Assembly: GCA_031255395.1 (NCBI GenBank)
Contig: JAIRSQ010000176.1
Span: 1 to 6,945, forward strand
DNA length: 6,945 bases
Source: Spirochaetaceae bacterium
GTDB lineage: Bacteria; Spirochaetota; Spirochaetia; Treponematales; Breznakiellaceae
Direction: 5' to 3'
The position numbers and the translations under genes were made by a program. A model generated the notes under the pieces. It did no database searches, was not told the DNA's origin, and saw nothing but the letters and a program-made list of their open reading frames with translations. Each line of letters begins with the position of its first letter. Within the stretch, counting starts at the first letter, position 1. Positions 1-6,446 of the stretch are shown here, piece after piece.

Positions 1-14
1 CGGCGTCGCGTCTT

Positions 15-20
15 AAAGGG
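15..20 (+). promoter_or_regulatory. Ribosome binding site of the PAP2 pseudogene
   Basis: AAAGGG lies six bases before the ATG at 27, which supports that start and indicates the gene was once translated. A TAA at 14-16 in another frame may be the end of an upstream gene, but only four codons of it are in the window. Confidence 0.5.
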
Positions 21-26
21 TTTTTT

Positions 27-749
27 ATGCGGTTTAAGGGTTACGCCCTGTCAACAATATTTTTTTGTGCCGTTTGTTTTTACTCTTTTGGCAGTGATGT
101 TGCCGTTGAGGAGGCTGAACAAGATAAAACGGCAAAAACGACGGTCCCGTTATCATTTGTTTTTCATAATGTCGGCCTGAACGTTCTGCGTTCAATAGCA
201 TACAATTGCGGACTGAATTTTATTGGCACTGGCCTTGAAACATGGGCATCTATCGAAACAGGTTTGGACTGGAAATGGCGGAATATCGCGTATGATAATG
301 TATGACTGCCCGATTTTGGCGTTCCGTTGCTGTATGTCGGGTACATTGTTCCCGGAATTGCGCCCTTCGCCGCCGTATATAACGGGGCGTTTTACAAAAA
401 ATGAAAGACCGCAGATCACGGGCATCGCTCTGGCGCAGACGTTTTTTCAAATTTCGGAACGCAGGCGATTTTAAAAATGACTGCCGGCAGGTCATTGCCG
501 GAGATTGTTACCTAGCTCAACCATGTAAGACATTGCCGTACGGACGATTTTAGCGGTGAATTTGACTGGTTTGATTTTAATTTAATCGGCGGTTGGCCGA
601 GCGCTCATACGGCTAACGCCGTTTCCGCCGCCGCCGTCATTTCCGAAATTTACCGCGACAAGACAGCGTTAAAAATCGGAGCGTATGCCTCTATGCCGGA
701 CCGTCCAAGTAAATACGGAAGCCTACGGCCATTCTGGAGGAGGCACTGA
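27..749 (+). pseudogene. PAP2-family lipid phosphatase, disrupted and truncated
   Basis: This is the remains of a membrane phosphatase of the PAP2 family, enzymes that remove phosphate from lipids such as phosphatidate or undecaprenyl diphosphate. The start is the ATG at 27, with AAAGGG six bases upstream. The first part (MRFKGYALSTIFFCAVCF...) has a hydrophobic export or anchor segment. Four breaks are visible. There is a TGA at 303-305 where reading on gives LPDFGVPLLYVGYIVPG. One extra base in the A6 run at 396-401 moves the frame by +1 to NERPQITGIALAQTFF. One missing base in the T6 run at 442-447 restores the original frame (FGTQAILKMTAGRSLPE). A TAG lies at 513-515. PAP2 motif 1 (K then GR, 474-491) and motif 2 (WPSAHTA, 594-614) are recognisable. 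Motif 3 (a His and an Asp, usually HW..D) is absent: after KIGAYAS, at about 690, the reading turns into unrelated residues and stops at 747-749. The region is also more AT-rich than its neighbours. Sequence error near a contig end could explain some breaks, but not easily all of them plus the lost C-terminus. Confidence 0.8.
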
Positions 750-756
750 CTAATCC

Positions 757-2397
757 CTAATCGTCCGCGAGACTGGCCAAGGCCATGATCCACGTTTTGA
801 TAAACGGCTCTATTTCGGCGCGGACGCGCTTTAGGAAGCCTAAATCGCTTGCTTGCGGGCGGGCGCGGCCGGCGCAGTCCGGAAAATGCGCCCAAAGGTA
901 GCGTTCTAAATCGAGCAGGCTTTCAAGGCGGCCGACGGGCGACTCGCCTTTCAGGATTGAAAGCAGTTCTTCTAGCAGTTGTTTTTCTCTTTCAATAGCG
1001 GCGCGTAATTGAGCGGCCCCGCGCCCGCCCGCCGCGCGGCGGGCGGGCGGGCGCGGGGCTTCCGCCGCCAGCCGCCGCATCTCGTTAAGGGCAGCCGCGC
1101 GGGAGACGGTTCGCACGGCAAGCGGCGTCCCGTTCCCTTCCACCGCGACGACGCGTCCTGTTCCGGCAAATTCAGCCTCGAACAGGCGGCGGTAGCGCGT
1201 CATTGCGGGGCCGGAGCGGAAGCCGCCGCCGGCAGCTTCCGGCACAAAATTTTGCGCCATAGCCGCGTCCGTAGGATAGAGGCCGCCAAATCGCGTGTGC
1301 CGGCGCAGAACTTCGCCGTGAGTCGGACATCCGCGGCAGTGATACTCGTCGATAGTGAATGCAAAATCCATTCCGGCGACAAACACGGTTCCGCTTCCGA
1401 TACGCAACGCGAGGCTCACCGCGCTCAGGCCAACCGAGCCTAGCGGCGGAAGTTCCATCGGCAACAGGGCGGAAAGCCGATCGAACAGGTTCAATTCCGT
1501 CCAGCGCGTCCAAAACAAACAGGTTTCCGTTCCCAAAAGGCCGCTAACAGCCGAAAGCGAGGACAGATCCATCGCGACAGGAACTTTCCAGCCGCCCATG
1601 CCGGCAAAATCCCGCAGATTCCAGTGCTGGGCTTCCAGCGCGACCACGAGATCGGGCTTTATACGGCGTTCTTTGAGTGCTCGCAACGCTGTATCAACGC
1701 AGATTATGCGGCAGTCTGGCGGTGCCCGTTCAAATTCGTTAAGGAAACCGTCCAGCGAGGGGCCTGCTCCAAGCGCAAGCACGGGAGCGTTGCCGAAATC
1801 AAGGCTCTCCGCGCCGGGACATTTGGCGAGCAGCGCAAGGTTGCGTATAGCGTTCCTGACGTAAAGACGGCCAAGTTTTACGAGTGTCATAGCGTTTGAC
1901 CATTCCGTCACAAGGTTTTGGCGCAGGATGTTCGCTGCCGCGTCGTAAAAATCAGCGTTTAGCCTGCGTCCTCCGGTCAAACGCAACTCTTCAACCCGTC
2001 TAAACCGGCACAGCCCCCACGTCCGGCTAGCGAACAGGCAGACATCTGACGGATTTTTTGCATGGATGAAACGGAAATTGCGGTTTTCGTTCGCGTCCGT
2101 GCGTGAGATGTGTTCGCGGAAAAGACCGGCCAGCGTTGCGTCCGCCTCGACGCAGAGTAACGCCGAATCTTCGGGCAGGTTCCGCAAGATCAAGGGTATT
2201 CCGTAGCCCAGCAATGGGGACGGCAACAGATAGAGAGTTCTTTCTGCAAGCGGAAGCGCGCCCAGCGCGGCGCGTTCGGCCTGTTTTACCGGATCGATCC
2301 GCGAAAGGAGTATCTTGCCCATGTAATAAACGGAAAAGCCGGAGCCGGCAGGTTCAAGGCGAGGCGGCTCGCCGCTAAGCGTTTCGTTTGCCTGCAA
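757..2397 (-). CDS. DUF115 / Maf-like (motility accessory factor) protein
   Basis: A 546-residue cytoplasmic protein of the DUF115 family (MptE-like, Maf_flag10). Members in flagellated bacteria are linked to flagellin glycosylation, and archaeal relatives are pterin pyrophosphokinases. The Rossmann-like nucleotide-binding core is seen as GAGPSLD at residues 210-216, CVDTALRALKERRIKPDLVVA at about 233-253 (shortened to its core VDTALRAL and KPDLVVALEAQ), GSVGLSAVSLALRIG at 320-334 and VFVAGMDFAF at 338-347. An N-terminal domain of about 200 residues carries YYMGKILLSRIDPVKQAER, the usual DP..EA-type region. A Pro/Arg/Ala/Gly linker (about 447-461) encoded by a GC-rich palindrome leads to a helical C-terminal tail. 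The start is TTG at 2397, since no ATG, GTG or TTG lies upstream before the stop at 2482-2484. GGAGAGG at 2412-2418 is 14 bases from this TTG but only 8 from an in-frame CTG at 2401-2403, so the exact start is uncertain. It is the last gene of a minus-strand operon, 47 nt after the chaperone gene. No transmembrane segment is seen. The exact substrate cannot be read from sequence. Confidence 0.82.
   Translation of the reverse strand: MQANETLSGEPPRLEPAGSGFSVYYMGKILLSRIDPVKQAERAALGALPLAERTLYLLPSPLLGYGIPLILRNLPEDSALLCVEADATLAGLFREHISRTDANENRNFRFIHAKNPSDVCLFASRTWGLCRFRRVEELRLTGGRRLNADFYDAAANILRQNLVTEWSNAMTLVKLGRLYVRNAIRNLALLAKCPGAESLDFGNAPVLALGAGPSLDGFLNEFERAPPDCRIICVDTALRALKERRIKPDLVVALEAQHWNLRDFAGMGGWKVPVAMDLSSLSAVSGLLGTETCLFWTRWTELNLFDRLSALLPMELPPLGSVGLSAVSLALRIGSGTVFVAGMDFAFTIDEYHCRGCPTHGEVLRRHTRFGGLYPTDAAMAQNFVPEAAGGGFRSGPAMTRYRRLFEAEFAGTGRVVAVEGNGTPLAVRTVSRAAALNEMRRLAAEAPRPPARRAAGGRGAAQLRAAIEREKQLLEELLSILKGESPVGRLESLLDLERYLWAHFPDCAGRARPQASDLGFLKRVRAEIEPFIKTWIMALASLADD
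1016..1059. repeat. GC-rich near-perfect palindrome inside the DUF115 gene
   Basis: The left arm, 1016-1033 (GCCCCGCGCCCGCCCGCC), is followed by GCGC and then a right arm at 1038-1059. The right arm is its reverse complement with one extra GGGC unit. The central GCGC is itself palindromic. It encodes the low-complexity linker RPPARRAAGGRGA between the core and the helical tail, so it keeps frame and is probably tolerated at a domain junction. It would form a very stable hairpin in DNA or mRNA. Confidence 0.85.
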
Positions 2398-2411
2398 CGT
2401 CAGCCCGTCCG

Positions 2412-2418
2412 CCTCTCC
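2412..2418 (-). promoter_or_regulatory. Shine-Dalgarno candidate bearing on the DUF115 start
   Basis: GGAGAGG on the minus strand is the only strong ribosome binding site in the 47-nt gap after the chaperone gene. Its spacing is 14 nt to the TTG start and 8 nt to an in-frame CTG two codons earlier. Either a long-spaced TTG start or a rare CTG start is possible; the protein differs by only two residues. Confidence 0.4.
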
Positions 2419-2444
2419 GAAATACGCCGTTTTTAGCCGCCGGA

Positions 2445-3956
2445 TCAGTTGCCAAGCAGACGAAAATATGTGGCAAAAAAGTCATCTGTGAACTTATCGC
2501 TTGTCAGGATTGTCAGGTTGATGCTTTTCAGCGTTACGTTTTCGGCCCATTCGCCGGAAAATAAATTTTTGCTGTTCGCCGCCGCGGAAATGTCATCCCG
2601 CGTTTCTTCTTCGGGGCAAAGCACGATGATGCTATCCGCTCCGCCGTCCAAGATTATCGGATCGGACGGTTCGCCTATCGGCGTCCCGAAAGCGGCGCGC
2701 CAGAAATTTTCATCTGTTGCGGCGCTCGCCAAGCCCTGAACCGGGAAGGAGCTTGCCGTCGAAAACAGCGTGCTGTCGCCGTAGTTGATCGGAATAGCGC
2801 CGAATTCGCTGACGGCGATTCTCATATTGGCGGCGACCGTTTCAAAACCGTTAGTTCTTGCCCGCTCTATAAAATTTTCCGCCTGTTCGAGCGCCCAGTC
2901 TTCCACAATGCCGCGCTCGTTAGTCATCAAATAACCGCGAATCTTATCAATCGTAGCCTGATCCTGCGTGTCGGCTGGACGGGCAGCCTCGTTAGCGCGG
3001 AAAATTACCCAGCCGGACGCCATGCTGACCGCTTCGCTCACTTCGTCCTTGGCTAGATTTACAACCGCGGCCCTCTGTTCTTCGTCCGTTATCTGCGACA
3101 AGAATTCAAAGACCATCCTTGCGCCCGAATCGCCGCCCCGGTCGGCGTAACTGTCGGATGACCGGGTTCGCGCCGCGTCCTCAAAAGTCGTCTCGTTAGA
3201 GCGGATCTGGTCCAGAATGGCCTTTGCCTCCCGTTCTCCGCCGGAAACGGTTATCTGTGACAGAAAAACTGTCTTGAACATGTCCGGATGCCCGTTTGCG
3301 TAAGCGGCAACCTCGCTGTCCGGGTAGGAAGCGTACGGAAAAGCCGTCATTTTGAACACGCGCTGAACAAGCGCCATGTTCCCGATGAAATCCGCCTCCG
3401 GCCCGGACGTTTTTACCGCGCTAACGTCGTCATGGTAACGGCCCACAATCAGATCGTTATGCATATCCTGCCATATCTTGATCCGCGATGCGGCATCCAG
3501 CCTGTTGTACTTTATGGACGAAAAACGTCCGTTTTCCTGAAACTGCGGCAACCGCGCAACAGTTTTATCGACGAGATCTTTAGACGGCTCATAGCCGGAC
3601 TTGCTCATAATGTCAAGAGCCGCCGTCCGCACGACCGTCGCTTCGAACGCGTTCCTCCACGCCAGATAGTCGTTCATCTGGAAGTAGCGGGAATACTGCT
3701 CGCGCATGAGGGCGAAGAAGCCTCCGCTGGAGTAAGCGATGGGCTTGTTGTCCCATGAACCGAACTTCAGCCGGTCAAGGCCGATACCCTCGCCCGGCAC
3801 AATAGCCGGTACAAGAACAAACGCGACAATAACGATGACGAGGACGAACACCGTCCCGATGAATATGAGAGGATGCTGCCTGAACCGCCGCATCGCCTCG
3901 GACGGCTCCGCGCTGCCCGGGTTTTTTGCCGGTTTTTCGGTTTTTTTATGCTGCAT
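2445..3956 (-). CDS. PpiD/SurA-like membrane-anchored periplasmic chaperone (parvulin-type)
   Basis: A 503-residue protein with the layout of PpiD/SurA folding factors, which hold and help fold proteins crossing the inner membrane. A short Lys-rich cytoplasmic N-terminus is followed by one membrane helix at about residues 29-53 (HPLIFIGTVFVLVIVIVAFV), then a SurA_N-like helical region (about 75-225, including FQENGRFSSIKYNRL). A parvulin-like rotamase region follows at about 226-325 (FLSQITVSGGEREAKAILDQI, shortened here to ITVSGGEREAKAIL; then FEDAARTRSSD, GGDSG and EAVSMASGWVIFR), and then a C-terminal domain. The parvulin region is divergent, so it may act as a chaperone without prolyl isomerase activity. 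The chosen start is the ATG at 3954-3956, with AAAAGG at 3963-3968 six bases upstream. A longer reading up to 4046 would put an Arg/Pro-rich extension over the end of the L25 gene and is unlikely. It is 10 nt after L25 and probably co-translated with it. Identification as PpiD/SurA-like is confident at the level of architecture, less so for any one subfamily. Confidence 0.82.
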   Translation of the reverse strand: MQHKKTEKPAKNPGSAEPSEAMRRFRQHPLIFIGTVFVLVIVIVAFVLVPAIVPGEGIGLDRLKFGSWDNKPIAYSSGGFFALMREQYSRYFQMNDYLAWRNAFEATVVRTAALDIMSKSGYEPSKDLVDKTVARLPQFQENGRFSSIKYNRLDAASRIKIWQDMHNDLIVGRYHDDVSAVKTSGPEADFIGNMALVQRVFKMTAFPYASYPDSEVAAYANGHPDMFKTVFLSQITVSGGEREAKAILDQIRSNETTFEDAARTRSSDSYADRGGDSGARMVFEFLSQITDEEQRAAVVNLAKDEVSEAVSMASGWVIFRANEAARPADTQDQATIDKIRGYLMTNERGIVEDWALEQAENFIERARTNGFETVAANMRIAVSEFGAIPINYGDSTLFSTASSFPVQGLASAATDENFWRAAFGTPIGEPSDPIILDGGADSIIVLCPEEETRDDISAAANSKNLFSGEWAENVTLKSINLTILTSDKFTDDFFATYFRLLGN

Positions 3957-3962
3957 GGCGCG

Positions 3963-3968
3963 CCTTTT
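3963..3968 (-). promoter_or_regulatory. Ribosome binding site fixing the chaperone start
   Basis: AAAAGG on the minus strand, six bases before the ATG at 3956, overlaps the TAA stop of the L25 gene at 3967-3969. This supports the shorter start over the upstream alternative and suggests translational coupling. Confidence 0.6.
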
Positions 3969-4584
3969 AGCTCTTTTCTGCCGGTTTGTCGGCGGCAGTC
4001 TCCGCTTCGGCGGCGGTCGCGGCGGCTGACGCCGAAGCCTTGGCAAACTTCACGAGAGCGACCACCTGGTCTTCGCCGGAAACCAGCCGCACTCCCTCGC
4101 CGAGCGTCAGATCGCGGACGTGTATTGACTGGTTCGCGTTCAGATCGGAAATATCGACAGTGATACGCTCCGGCAGGTCCTTCGGCATGCATTCAACTTC
4201 AATATCGTGCAACGGCGTTTCAAGGACGCCCCCGTCCCGCACGCCGATTGGGTTTCCTATGATATGCAGAGAAACTCGCGTTCGAAGCGTTTTGCCCATC
4301 TCGATCTCGTAAAAATCAACATGAAGAATGTTGCCGTCCAGTATATTCCGCTGGGTGGATTTAACAAAAGCGTCGTGTTGCGTGCCCTCGACATCCACCT
4401 TGACGATGGTACTGGCGGAAATGCTTCGCAGTCCGCCCGAAAGCTCGCGCCCGTCAAGGTCGATATGCACCGTATCGCCCTTCCCGTATATCACCCCCGG
4501 CACCCGTCCCTGCCGCCGGAGCCGCCTCGAATTGGCGGAACCGAACGCCGTCCTTGTCTTTGCGGAAAAAACAACGTTACTCAT
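3967..4584 (-). CDS. rplY: 50S ribosomal protein L25 (bL25), long Ctc/TL5 form
   Basis: A 205-residue large-subunit ribosomal protein that binds 5S rRNA. It is the long two-domain (Ctc/TL5) form rather than the roughly 95-residue enterobacterial form. The N-terminal 5S-binding domain (about 3-93) shows the family features: SRRLRRQGRVPGVIYGKG at 19-36, HDAFVKSTQRN at 70-80 and ILHVDFYEI at 86-94. The C-terminal beta domain (about 98-180) includes RTRVSLHIIGNPIGVRDGGV, shortened here to HIIGNPIGV, followed by LETPLHDIEVECMPKDLPE (shortened to DIEVECMPKDLPE), ITVDISDL and VALVKF. An Ala/Glu/Lys tail (181-205) is typical and likely disordered. The ATG at 4582-4584 is preceded by AAGGAG ten bases upstream. 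It is the first gene of the minus-strand operon. In many bacteria this gene is followed by pth (peptidyl-tRNA hydrolase); here it is followed by a chaperone gene instead. Confidence 0.95.
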   Translation of the reverse strand: MSNVVFSAKTRTAFGSANSRRLRRQGRVPGVIYGKGDTVHIDLDGRELSGGLRSISASTIVKVDVEGTQHDAFVKSTQRNILDGNILHVDFYEIEMGKTLRTRVSLHIIGNPIGVRDGGVLETPLHDIEVECMPKDLPERITVDISDLNANQSIHVRDLTLGEGVRLVSGEDQVVALVKFAKASASAAATAAEAETAADKPAEKS

Positions 4585-4594
4585 ATAATTAGAA

Positions 4595-4600
4595 CTCCTT
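4595..4600 (-). promoter_or_regulatory. Ribosome binding site of rplY
   Basis: AAGGAG on the minus strand, ten bases before the L25 ATG at 4584. It is a strong consensus match with slightly long spacing and fixes the start. Confidence 0.7.
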
Positions 4601-4740
4601 GCCCTTTATGTTATTGCGCCGCCGCGGAATTGTCTACAGGGTTCGCCCGCGCTCCGGCTTTTTGAACTTGCCAGCAGTCAAAACTGCCGCACTATTCATA
4701 AACGCGCTTTCTTTGTATAGTGAACGGGCAGGAGGATGCC
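4601..4740. promoter_or_regulatory. Divergent control region between rplY and the exported-protein gene
   Basis: This 140-nt gap between divergently read genes must hold promoters for both operons. On the minus strand TTGACT (4676-4681) is a good -35 match, but no convincing -10 lies 16-18 bases on. On the plus strand TTGCCA (4668-4673) with TATTCA (4693-4698, spacing 19), or TATAGT at 4716-4721, are weak candidates. A 14-nt inverted repeat, GCAGT-CAAA-ACTGC (4674-4687), overlaps the minus-strand -35 candidate and could be an operator or chance. Only the divergent position is firm; the individual elements are guesses. Confidence 0.4.
4730..4735 (+). promoter_or_regulatory. Ribosome binding site of the exported-protein gene
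   Basis: AGGAGG, five bases before the ATG at 4741, is a full consensus match. It decides the start in favour of this ATG over an in-frame GTG at 4720 that has no such site. Confidence 0.8.
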
Positions 4741-5166
4741 ATGCTATCTATAAGAAAAACGCTTTTACTAACGGCAATCATGTTTGCGTGCTCGTTTTCG
4801 CTGTTTGGCGAGGAGCGCGTCGTAGGCCGGCTCGTCAAATCGTCGGTTTCTGGCGTTGACACCACAAGACTTTACGAGCCGCTGGTAACAATCGTGCGCG
4901 ACTCCGTTTTGGGCGTGCAGAACCTCTCTATAAGACTTTCGGGCGTAAGGCCGCGGGACTCCAAAGTTTACGAATTCTACAATGACAGCGCGAAGGATAA
5001 TCCGGCAATCTGGCGACGGAGGAGGCGAAACGTAACGGTGAGGCCGGGGAACGCCTATATATCCGTCAACATAGGCGAAGATGTGAACACGATAGTCGTA
5101 AACTATGAATACTTTGGGCGAAGAGGCTTCGGCAACGCGGTCTACGTTATAGCCGTAGAAAAATAA
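4741..5166 (+). CDS. Small exported protein of unknown function
   Basis: A 141-residue protein I do not recognise. The N-terminus MLSIRKTLLLTAIMFACSFS is a signal sequence: basic start, hydrophobic core, then either type I cleavage after SLFG (about residue 23) or lipidation at Cys17 of MFAC, a loose spirochaete-type lipobox. The hydrophobic stretch after Cys17 slightly favours ordinary cleavage. The mature part (about 118 residues) is rich in alternating hydrophobic/polar strands (VVGRLVKSSV, LSIRLSGVRP, NAYISVNIGE, NTIVVNYEYFG, NAVYVIAVEK), suggesting a small all-beta domain in the periplasm or at the outer membrane. A run of five arginines (residues 92-96, WRRRRRNVTV) is unusual for an exported protein. 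It is the first gene of a plus-strand unit, with the cysteine desulfurase 9 nt downstream. Confidence 0.75.
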   Translation: MLSIRKTLLLTAIMFACSFSLFGEERVVGRLVKSSVSGVDTTRLYEPLVTIVRDSVLGVQNLSIRLSGVRPRDSKVYEFYNDSAKDNPAIWRRRRRNVTVRPGNAYISVNIGEDVNTIVVNYEYFGRRGFGNAVYVIAVEK

Positions 5167-5175
5167 TCTGACATA

Positions 5176-6330
5176 TTGAAGCGCTACTACTTCGACTGGG
5201 CGGCAGGCGCGCCGATGGCGGTCTTGGGAAGTTCGCAAAACGCGCCGGACGATCCGGCGGCGTTTGGCAACCCTTCCTCCCGCCATGCGGAAGGAAGGGC
5301 GGCGCTTGCCGCTCTGGAAGAGGCCCGGAGCCGGTGCGCGTCGGCACTCGGCGTTAGCGGCGACACGATATACTTTACGTCGGGCGCGACCGAGGCCAAC
5401 GCCATCGTCCTTTTTTCCACGCTGCTTAGGCGGGCAAGCGGTATCGGGCAGGCCGTGCTTACGACCGAGACTGAGCACCCGTCGATAACGCGGAACGGCC
5501 CTATTCTGGAAAGGCTGGGCGTTCCTGTCCGTTACGCGGGGGTTGACCCCTACGGCACTGCCGTGCCGGAACTTCTTGCCGCATCCCTCCGAAAATATGC
5601 GGATACGACGATGGTTGCGCTGATGTACGTGAACAACGAAACGGGCGCGGTGTCCGATCTGGGCCGTCTGTGCGAGGCGGCGCGTGAGCGGGACGGCAAG
5701 CCGCTCCACATACACAGCGATATGGCGCAGGCTGCGGGGAAGATACCTTTTTCGCTTGGCGACATTGATGTTGACTCCGCCGTTTTTAGCGCCCACAAGA
5801 TAGGCGGGCCGCGAGGCATAGGCATTCTGTACCTGAAAAAGCCTGTCGAGGCGCTGTTACGAGGCGGCGGGCAGGAGCGCGGCGTGCGGGCCGGCACAGA
5901 GAACACGGCGGGCGCTCTGAGCTTTGCCGACACGCTCTGTCTGCGTACAGCCTCGGCGGAAACGGATTACGAGGAAGCCGTAAAAAAAATGTCCCTGCTG
6001 ATAAGGTCGTTGCGGGATATAAAACGCTGTACGATCATACCGGAGTGCCGGGGCGAGGCCGACGAGCGATTTTCGCCGTACATTTTGCAGGCGGCCTTTA
6101 AGGACGTGCCGGGCGAGGTGATGGCGCGCGCCCTTGACGATGAGGGTTTTGCCGTGTCTACGGGCTCGGCTTGCTCAGCCGGCTCGAAAAAACGCCCCGC
6201 CTTGAACGCAATGGGCATCGGGGACGATGTGGCGTTCACTTCGATACGCATTTCTATCGGCTGGGATACGGATTACGGCGATATTGACGCGCTTGTCGAC
6301 GCTATCCGCCGTATCCTGAAACGGCTATAG
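5176..6330 (+). CDS. Cysteine desulfurase (NifS/IscS family)
   Basis: A complete 384-residue PLP enzyme that takes sulfur from L-cysteine (releasing alanine) and carries it as a persulfide for Fe-S cluster assembly or tRNA thiolation in the cytoplasm. Family signatures are in order: FDWAAGAPM near the start, FGNPSSRHAEGR at 30-41, FTSGATEANA at 67-76 (PLP phosphate), TETEHPS at 97-103 with His101 stacking on PLP, NNETGAVS at 153-160, HSDMAQAAGK at 180-189 with Asp182 and Gln185, SAHKIGGPRGIG at 205-216 with Schiff-base Lys208, RGGGQERGVRAGTEN at 229-243, and the catalytic loop STGSACSAGS at 328-337 with Cys333. The C-terminus ends soon after RISIGWDT, a little shorter than E. coli IscS (404 residues). 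The start is TTG at 5176 (MKRYYFDWAAG), which fits the family N-terminus. No Shine-Dalgarno is evident, so translation may be coupled to the gene ending 9 nt upstream. No IscU, MnmA or ThiI partner is in the window, so the sulfur acceptor is unknown. Confidence 0.95.
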   Translation: MKRYYFDWAAGAPMAVLGSSQNAPDDPAAFGNPSSRHAEGRAALAALEEARSRCASALGVSGDTIYFTSGATEANAIVLFSTLLRRASGIGQAVLTTETEHPSITRNGPILERLGVPVRYAGVDPYGTAVPELLAASLRKYADTTMVALMYVNNETGAVSDLGRLCEAARERDGKPLHIHSDMAQAAGKIPFSLGDIDVDSAVFSAHKIGGPRGIGILYLKKPVEALLRGGGQERGVRAGTENTAGALSFADTLCLRTASAETDYEEAVKKMSLLIRSLRDIKRCTIIPECRGEADERFSPYILQAAFKDVPGEVMARALDDEGFAVSTGSACSAGSKKRPALNAMGIGDDVAFTSIRISIGWDTDYGDIDALVDAIRRILKRL

Positions 6331-6367
6331 CCTGTCAACGGTTTTAGTCGCCGCGATGACGGCACCC

Positions 6368-6387
6368 GGACGACTCGCAAGTTGTCC
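6368..6387. repeat. Short hairpin in the convergent spacer
   Basis: GGACGACT, loop CGCA, AGTTGTCC: an 8-bp stem with one G-T pair. No T run follows on either strand. It lies 37 nt after the desulfurase stop and could still help end or stabilise the transcript. The ACTCGCAA within it recurs in the direct repeats further on. Confidence 0.5.
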
Positions 6388-6421
6388 TCGTAAAACTCAC
6401 CCGCCAGCCTTATTGCCGGGA

Positions 6422-6446
6422 CACTCGCAATCCCCAAATCGGTACC
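6422..6446. repeat. 25-bp direct repeat, copy 1
   Basis: Runs from CACTCGCAATCC to AATCGGTACC and matches copy 2 at 6464-6488 in 21 of 25 positions, at an offset of 42 bases. All four differences are transitions. Confidence 0.8.

Noticed and set aside
303..515. Stop-codon recoding (TGA and TAG read as amino acids) in the PAP2 gene
   Set aside because: The other genes in the window run without internal TGA or TAG, L25 and the desulfurase are normal, and the PAP2 gene also has frame slips and a missing C-terminus. Decay or sequence error is simpler.
1009..1443. A plus-strand open frame of 144 codons inside the DUF115 gene
   Set aside because: It is the antisense shadow of a gene with clear domain signatures and begins inside the GC palindrome; its composition is Arg/Ala-rich noise.
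3957..4046. A longer N-terminus for the chaperone (30 extra residues, start at 4046)
   Set aside because: The extension is Arg/Pro-rich, overlaps the Ala-rich tail of L25 in another frame, and the ATG at 3956 has its own ribosome binding site and gives the usual short cytoplasmic tail before the membrane helix.
5538..5566. Two small hairpins (GGGGTTGACCCC and CGGCACTGCCGTGCCG) as a possible regulatory element
   Set aside because: They lie within the desulfurase coding region between conserved motifs, have no T run, and are expected by chance in GC-rich coding sequence.
4768..5796. A long (342-codon) open frame on the minus strand, antisense to the exported protein and the desulfurase
   Set aside because: It lies opposite two well-supported genes, its translation is Arg-rich low-complexity sequence without any family motif, and it has no clear ribosome binding site. 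It is a by-product of GC-rich codon usage.
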